Below are positions 59,618-64,000 of a stretch of DNA of 64,000 nucleotides, piece after piece. This DNA is from Accumulibacter sp036625275 (GTDB lineage Bacteria > Pseudomonadota > Gammaproteobacteria > Burkholderiales > Rhodocyclaceae). Where the stretch lies: assembly GCF_036625275.1 (NCBI RefSeq), contig NZ_JAZKUD010000001.1, forward strand, positions 186,001-250,000, in the 5' to 3' direction. The notes beneath the pieces were generated by a model. It did not search any database and was not told the DNA's origin. It worked only from the letters and a program-made list of their open reading frames with translations. The first letter of the stretch is position 1; each line of letters opens with the position of its first letter. Position numbers and translations under genes: made by a program.

Positions 59618-60340
59618 TCATGCCGGCAGTCGGCACACCAGCAGGTTGTTGGCAAAGGGCTTGCCTTCGTTCATCGGCAGCGTTTCGACGCAAAAGCCGA
59701 GCGCTTCGAGGAGTTCGGACCATTGCGCCAGCGTGCGTCCGTAGAGCCTCGCCAGGCGGTGGCCGCGGCAGAAGGTGACTGCGTGATCGACCCAGTTGCA
59801 GAGGTGGTAAGGGAGGCCGGCGCCGGCATCGCCGACGCGCGTGACGAACAGCCCGCCTGGCGGCAGGGCTGCCCGAATCCGCGTCAGGACGTCCACCTGA
59901 TGCGCGTGGTCGATGTAATGCAGCGCGTCGAGGATGGTCACGACCTCCGCCTGGCCGAAGTCGACTGCGCGCATGTCGCCTTGCCGGATGTCGACGATCG
60001 GGTGTGGCTGGCCGAAGGCGCGCCGGGCGCGTTCGACATCCCTGGCCATCAGCTCATAGCCGCGCAGGCGCAGCGGTTGCGGGGCGACCGCCCAGTCGCT
60101 TGGCCAGTGACCTTGCTCGTAGAGCGCGCGCGCCGCCAGCAGCCACGAGAACAGGCTGCCCTGGCCGCAGCCGAGGTCGAGAAAATGCCCTGTGGCGGGA
60201 AAGATGCCGCGCCTGAGAAGTTCGCGGAAGATGCAGTCGCCGGACAGCTTGCCGCGTGCATAGTGGTAGGCGAAATGCCCGCCGGCACGGAAGGGGCGGC
60301 TGGCGTCGTCGAGCAGCGTGGACAGAAAGGGTTCGTTCAT
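59618..60340 (-). CDS. Class I SAM-dependent methyltransferase
   Basis: This 240-residue enzyme carries the SAM-binding motif FLDLGCGQGSLFSWLLAA and the downstream DALHYIDHAHQVDVLTRI and GGLFVTRVGDAGAGLPY. Methyltransferases are usual in aryl polyene loci, where they methylate the ring, but the substrate cannot be told from sequence. It overlaps the deacetylase stop by four bases, so it belongs with the upstream genes. Confidence 0.88.
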   Translation of the reverse strand: MNEPFLSTLLDDASRPFRAGGHFAYHYARGKLSGDCIFRELLRRGIFPATGHFLDLGCGQGSLFSWLLAARALYEQGHWPSDWAVAPQPLRLRGYELMARDVERARRAFGQPHPIVDIRQGDMRAVDFGQAEVVTILDALHYIDHAHQVDVLTRIRAALPPGGLFVTRVGDAGAGLPYHLCNWVDHAVTFCRGHRLARLYGRTLAQWSELLEALGFCVETLPMNEGKPFANNLLVCRLPA

Positions 60341-61137
60341 GCCAGGGAATGGGTCAGGGTGACGGGGTTGAGGCGACTCTCCGCGATGGCCTGCAGCAGC
60401 CGCGGCAGCACGGCGACGATCAGCGCTTCGCCGGTGGGGGTGCGCGCGGCGTGGCCGTCGTGCAGCAGCAGGATGTCGCCAGCGCCGAGACGGCGGGTCA
60501 GCCGCAGGAAGACACGCTGCGGATCAGCCTCGCGGGTGTCGAAAGCGCGGCGCGTCCATGTCGCGAGTCGCAGATCGAGACGCGCCAGCACCGGGTCGAG
60601 CAGCGGACTGCGCAGCCCCGCCGTCGGCCGGAAGAAGCGTGGCGCCTGGCCGGTGAGGTCGGACAGCGTGCTCTGCGCGGCGGCGATGTCGGCGTGCATG
60701 CGGCGCATGCCGAAGGTGGCGAAGGCGGATGAATGCGAATCGCCATGGTTCTCGACGCAGTGGCCGCGGGCAACGATTTCCCGGCAGAGCGCGGGGAACC
60801 GGCGGGCGCGGCTGCCGATGCAGAAGAAACTTGCCGGCGCGCCGGCAGTGTCGAGAAGATCGAGAACGTGCGGCGTGACTTCCGGGTCCGGACCATCGTC
60901 GATGGTCAGGGCGATTTCCCGGCGTGCGCTGGCCGTGGCCGGCAGGCGCGTCAGGTTGGCGCCGAGCAGGGCGCTGCGCGGCAGCAGGCCGGCAGTCGTC
61001 AGGATCAGGTGGTTGGCGGCCAGAGCCCCGAGTGCCCACGGCCAGTGGCCCGGCATCGCCAGGACACCGAGCGCGGCTGCCCCGTGCAGGGCAAACGAGG
61101 CCTGGATGGCCGGCGAGGGATTCCAGGGTCGTGGCAT
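60337..61137 (-). CDS. Polysaccharide deacetylase-family protein (NodB homology)
   Basis: This 266-residue protein has hydrophobic stretches near the N-terminus (ALGVLAMPGHWPWALGALAANHLI). The NodB domain shows the catalytic pair Asp80-Asp81 in ALTIDDGPDPEVTPHVLDLL and the metal-binding His131 and His135 (VENHGDSHSSAFA). The chain also has FFRPTAGLRSPLLDPVL and LLLHDGHAA. It is likely membrane-anchored and acts on a sugar or similar amide. In this locus the target is unknown. The start at 61137 follows the hydrolase stop by five bases. Confidence 0.9.
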   Translation of the reverse strand: MPRPWNPSPAIQASFALHGAAALGVLAMPGHWPWALGALAANHLILTTAGLLPRSALLGANLTRLPATASARREIALTIDDGPDPEVTPHVLDLLDTAGAPASFFCIGSRARRFPALCREIVARGHCVENHGDSHSSAFATFGMRRMHADIAAAQSTLSDLTGQAPRFFRPTAGLRSPLLDPVLARLDLRLATWTRRAFDTREADPQRVFLRLTRRLGAGDILLLHDGHAARTPTGEALIVAVLPRLLQAIAESRLNPVTLTHSLA

Positions 61138-61142
61138 GTGCT

Positions 61143-61790
61143 TCAGGTCGGCAGGAATCGCCGGTCGAGAAAATGTTCCCACAGGAGCTGCCAGACAGGC
61201 CACGCGTGCCCACCAGGAACGACCTGGCTCGCGGTCGACGGGAAGCAGCCGGCAATCTCCCGCAGTCCCGCGGCAAAGCGGTCTTCGGCACCGTAGCCGA
61301 CGAAGACCGGGAAGTCGGCCGGCGGCTTCTGCAACCACCGCCAGACACGGAATTCGTAGTCGGCGAGTTGCTCGGCAGAGGGCTGCCAGCAGGCCAGCCC
61401 GCCAGCGTCAGCGATGGCGTCGGCGGTTAGCCGGCTGCCAGGGTAGGGGGCAAGCAGGCAGAGGCCATCGACGCTGCCTGGCGAATCGGCCTGCTGACAC
61501 AGCGCCAGCAGGCCGCCGAGCGAGATGCCGCCCAGCCAGAGGTTCCGGCAGCCCTGCGCGCGCGCCGGCGACAGGACTTCTTCCTGCAGCGCGGGCAGGG
61601 CCTCGCCGCTGGAGATCATCGCCAGGTCGAGGTCTACCGCCAGGAGGTCGATCGGCAGGCGGCGCCGCGTGATGGCGCTGAAGAAACCGGCGCTGACGAA
61701 GTCCGCCGCGCCCATGTACGCGCCCGGCAGCAGCACCAGCCGCGTCGGTGCGCCGGTGATCCGGCCGAGGGTTCGCAGGGGTGTGCTCAT
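61143..61790 (-). CDS. Alpha/beta hydrolase-family protein
   Basis: The protein has 215 residues. The nucleophile elbow is Ser90 in GGISLGGLLAL, and the likely catalytic His is in VVPGGHAWPVW near 194. VFVGYGAEDRFAAG likely carries the Asp. Hydrolases or thioesterases of this kind release products from ACP in polyketide loci, but this role is an inference here. It overlaps the MMPL gene stop by four bases and precedes the deacetylase. Confidence 0.85.
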   Translation of the reverse strand: MSTPLRTLGRITGAPTRLVLLPGAYMGAADFVSAGFFSAITRRRLPIDLLAVDLDLAMISSGEALPALQEEVLSPARAQGCRNLWLGGISLGGLLALCQQADSPGSVDGLCLLAPYPGSRLTADAIADAGGLACWQPSAEQLADYEFRVWRWLQKPPADFPVFVGYGAEDRFAAGLREIAGCFPSTASQVVPGGHAWPVWQLLWEHFLDRRFLPT

Positions 61791-64000
61791 GCCTGCGGCG
61801 TCGGCTGGGCGAAGCAGGCCGAGAGGAGCAGTGCCAGGATCGCGCCCGGGCCGACGGTGATGCCCAGCGCCTGCAGGACGGGCACCTGCGAAGTCGCCAG
61901 CGTGCCGAAGCCGATCGCGGTCGTCAGGGCGGCGATGAGCATCGAGGCGACCGTCCGCGGTTCGCCGGCCAGCCGGCCGCCGAGGCGGTCGAAAAAGAGG
62001 GCGTAGTTGGAACCGACGGCGACGATCAGCAGCATGCCGACCAGATGCAGCAGTTGCAGGCGGACGCCGGCCAGATTGAGGGCGGCGGTGACCAGCAGGA
62101 CCGCCAGCAGCAGTGGCACGATCACCTGCAGCACGCGGCGGGGCGAACGCAGCGTTGCGCCGAGCAGGCCGACGATGGCGACGAACCCTCCCAGCGAGAG
62201 GAGCCGTGCTTCGTCGAGGTAATGCGCATACAGCTTGTCCAGCTCGGTCTTCAGGTCGATCAGCAGCGCCCCGGAACCCGCCAGGGTCGCGCGCAGGGCT
62301 TCGGCGTCGAGTGCGCGCAGGCGGTCACCGGACGGCGGCCGCAACGGCAGGAGGACGCTCCAGCCGTTGCGCCGCGGCAGCAGCAGGGCGTCCACGGCGA
62401 GCGCCAGACTGGTGCCGTGCAGCGCTTCCGGGCCGATGATCGGCGCTGCGCGCGCCACGTCGATGTCGTGCAGGAAAGGTTCGAGCTTGCCGGCGGCGAG
62501 CGGCGAATCGGCCAGCGCCAGCGGCAGACGCTCGCGCAGTTGCGCCACCGAGGGCAGGCTGGCGCGCCGCGCGAGCTGGGTTGCTGCACTGGGCAGGAAG
62601 CGGACCGGCGACTCGTAGCCGCCGATGACGCCGGCCGCGCGCAGCCGGTCGAGCTGGACGCCCGTACGTTCGGCGGCCTGCAGCGCCTGTTCGCGGTCGG
62701 CGGCGCTGACCACGACCAGCAGGCGGGCGTCGGGCGCGCCGAGGTCGGCGCGCAGCGCGCGGTCGGTGGCCAGGTCTTCGGTGCTGGCCGTGCTCAGGGC
62801 CGCGAGTTCATGGCTCCACAAGGGGTCACGGTTGGCGATCAGACTGGCGGCGGCGAGTGTGGCGAGGCCGATGATCGGCCAGCGCAGCCGCGGTAGCCAG
62901 ACGGCGAGTCGCGCAAACGCCTTGCCGAGCGTGTTCAGGTCGCGTGCCTCGACGCCGACCGGGAGCAGTTGTGGCAGGACGAAACGCGTGACGGCGGCGG
63001 CGGTGAGCAGGCCAATCAGCGAATACAGGCCGAGTTGGGCCAGTCCGGGAAAGCCGGACAGGAGGAGAACCGCGAAGCCGCAGACCGAGGTCAGGACGCC
63101 GAGACGGATCGTCGGCCAGAAGCGGGCGCGCCAGGTCGTGGTGTCGCCACGTTCGCTCTGGACGAAATAGTAGATCGAGTAATCGACGGCCTCGCCGATG
63201 AGCGCCGAACCGAAACCGACGGTGATCCCGAAAACCGTGCCAAAGGCGAGGCTGACGGCGACCATGCCGGCCAGCGCGCCGCTGACCACCGGCAACAGGC
63301 TGAGGCTCATCAGTCCGAACGAGCGGTAGACGAAATACAGCAGGCCGGCGATGGCCAGCGTGCTGATCAGCGACAGCCTGGCGACTTCCGCCTGGATCGT
63401 CGCCCGGGCATGCACGGCAAATACGGCCGGGCCGGCAATCTGCAGGCTGGCGGCCGGCACCCCGGCGGCTGTGCGGGCGGCGGCGAACGCTTCGCGAACC
63501 ACATCGAGCGCCCTGGCCTGTGCGTCGGTGTCTGAACCCAGGGCGGCGGTCTGCGCCAGCAGCACTGCCCGTTCGCCGTCGCGCGACGACCAGACGCCGG
63601 CGCGGCTGTCGGGCTGGGCGCCGGCATCGAGTCCGAGCAGCAGACCGATCAGTTCGCCGGTCGGGTCCTGCGGCAGCAGCCGTTTGACCAGCAGGCCGGC
63701 GGGCGAAGACAGCAGGTCGATGCTCTCGGCGATCGCGGCGCGCAGGCCGGCAACCGAAAAACGTTCCGGCGTCACCGCCGGGCTGAGCAGGTAGCGATGG
63801 CGGAACAGGAACTCGCGGTCTGCGTCGAGACCGTGCGCTTCGCCGTTGCGTACGGCGATGAACTCGGGCTGGCTGGCGAGCCGCGCACGCAGTTCGCGGG
63901 ACAGCGCTGCCCGTTGCCCGGCATCGCCGCCGCTGACGCCCAGCATCAACAGTCGCGTGACCGCACCCTCCCTGAGTTGGTCGACGAGCACCTGCTGCCC
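61787..64000 (-). CDS. MMPL-family exporter, partial (5' end beyond window)
   Basis: The reading frame is open to the right end of the window, so the N-terminal part (including the first membrane helix) is missing. Visible are a periplasmic segment (MLGVSGGDAGQRAALSRELRARL) and two membrane blocks with SLSLLPVVSGALAGMVAVSLAFGTVFGITVGFGSALIGEAVDYSIYYFVQ and a second near residues 610-735 ending LGITVGPGAILALLLSACFA. The DYSIYYF acidic motif is typical of the MMPL/RND lipid-exporter superfamily. Aryl polyene loci usually have an MMPL exporter of this kind. The true length is likely about 770-790 residues. Confidence 0.9.
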   Translation of the reverse strand, partial: GQQVLVDQLREGAVTRLLMLGVSGGDAGQRAALSRELRARLASQPEFIAVRNGEAHGLDADREFLFRHRYLLSPAVTPERFSVAGLRAAIAESIDLLSSPAGLLVKRLLPQDPTGELIGLLLGLDAGAQPDSRAGVWSSRDGERAVLLAQTAALGSDTDAQARALDVVREAFAAARTAAGVPAASLQIAGPAVFAVHARATIQAEVARLSLISTLAIAGLLYFVYRSFGLMSLSLLPVVSGALAGMVAVSLAFGTVFGITVGFGSALIGEAVDYSIYYFVQSERGDTTTWRARFWPTIRLGVLTSVCGFAVLLLSGFPGLAQLGLYSLIGLLTAAAVTRFVLPQLLPVGVEARDLNTLGKAFARLAVWLPRLRWPIIGLATLAAASLIANRDPLWSHELAALSTASTEDLATDRALRADLGAPDARLLVVVSAADREQALQAAERTGVQLDRLRAAGVIGGYESPVRFLPSAATQLARRASLPSVAQLRERLPLALADSPLAAGKLEPFLHDIDVARAAPIIGPEALHGTSLALAVDALLLPRRNGWSVLLPLRPPSGDRLRALDAEALRATLAGSGALLIDLKTELDKLYAHYLDEARLLSLGGFVAIVGLLGATLRSPRRVLQVIVPLLLAVLLVTAALNLAGVRLQLLHLVGMLLIVAVGSNYALFFDRLGGRLAGEPRTVASMLIAALTTAIGFGTLATSQVPVLQALGITVGPGAILALLLSACFAQPTPQA

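Noticed and set aside
59465..61672. A 735-codon plus-strand frame over the methyltransferase and deacetylase genes.
   Set aside because: It is antisense to clearly recognisable genes and its translation is Arg/Pro/Ser-rich low-complexity text.

Overview
The window looks like a chromosomal segment of a high-GC betaproteobacterium, most plausibly from Rhodocyclaceae and possibly a Candidatus Accumulibacter-like genome. This rests on protein recognition and gene order (maf-rlmH-rsfS-nadD, thrB next to a DUF2782 gene, bioC-bioB beside comF, pteridine reductase beside ttcA). It is an inference, since there is no rRNA or other marker gene to confirm it. I found no tRNA or rRNA genes and no CRISPR array.

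Bases 1-17900 are mostly housekeeping genes on the minus strand. They include a two-component locus whose sensor kinase is broken, a hybrid kinase, the maf-rlmH-rsfS-nadD run, two tandem BPSS1780-like membrane proteins, thrB, an exported protein of unknown function, an APC permease, and bioC-bioB. These are followed by comF (+), an apparently dead cyclase fused to an FHA domain, ttcA, a pteridine reductase, and two plus-strand genes (one unknown, one MidA-like methyltransferase).

Bases 18000-25140 hold a compact tellurium-resistance-type locus: telA, a vWA gene, terD and a second TelA-like gene. Divergent to it is a 749-residue protein that joins a DUF2235 hydrolase, a PA-IL-lectin-like domain and a complete beta-class glutathione S-transferase. 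A TonB-receptor stub and a Crp-family regulator follow. Bases 25150-33550 carry an orphan FtsX-type ABC permease, an RND efflux pair, dps, and bfd behind a good Fur box.

Bases 33600-50900 are accessory and scarred. They hold a two-gene cassette with a degenerate ImmA/IrrE-like protein, msrAB, a DUF938 methyltransferase, and an ankyrin protein. An IS21-type element (istA broken, istB intact) has inserted into an IS3 orfA. After a DUF1254/1214 lipoprotein and an integrase fragment comes a 1117-residue protein with a predicted nuclease N-terminus and a long helical body. This gene lies between inverted copies of a non-coding repeat and is the best candidate for an undescribed defence gene. Next come a diverged duplicate of the 3' end of a giant helicase gene, an antiporter fragment and a Fic gene.

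Bases 50934-56102 encode that giant helicase: exonuclease, RecQ and UvrD modules in one 1722-residue chain. Bases 56158-64000 are part of an aryl-polyene-like fatty acid/polyketide locus: ketoreductase, dehydratase, ketosynthase-like and ketosynthase genes, then a methyltransferase, a polysaccharide deacetylase, an alpha/beta hydrolase and an MMPL exporter cut by the window end.

Two families of short palindromic intergenic repeats (at 17909, 32213 and at 27735, 33992, 59346) run across the window. One copy has clear terminal inverted repeats and flanking direct repeats, like a MITE.
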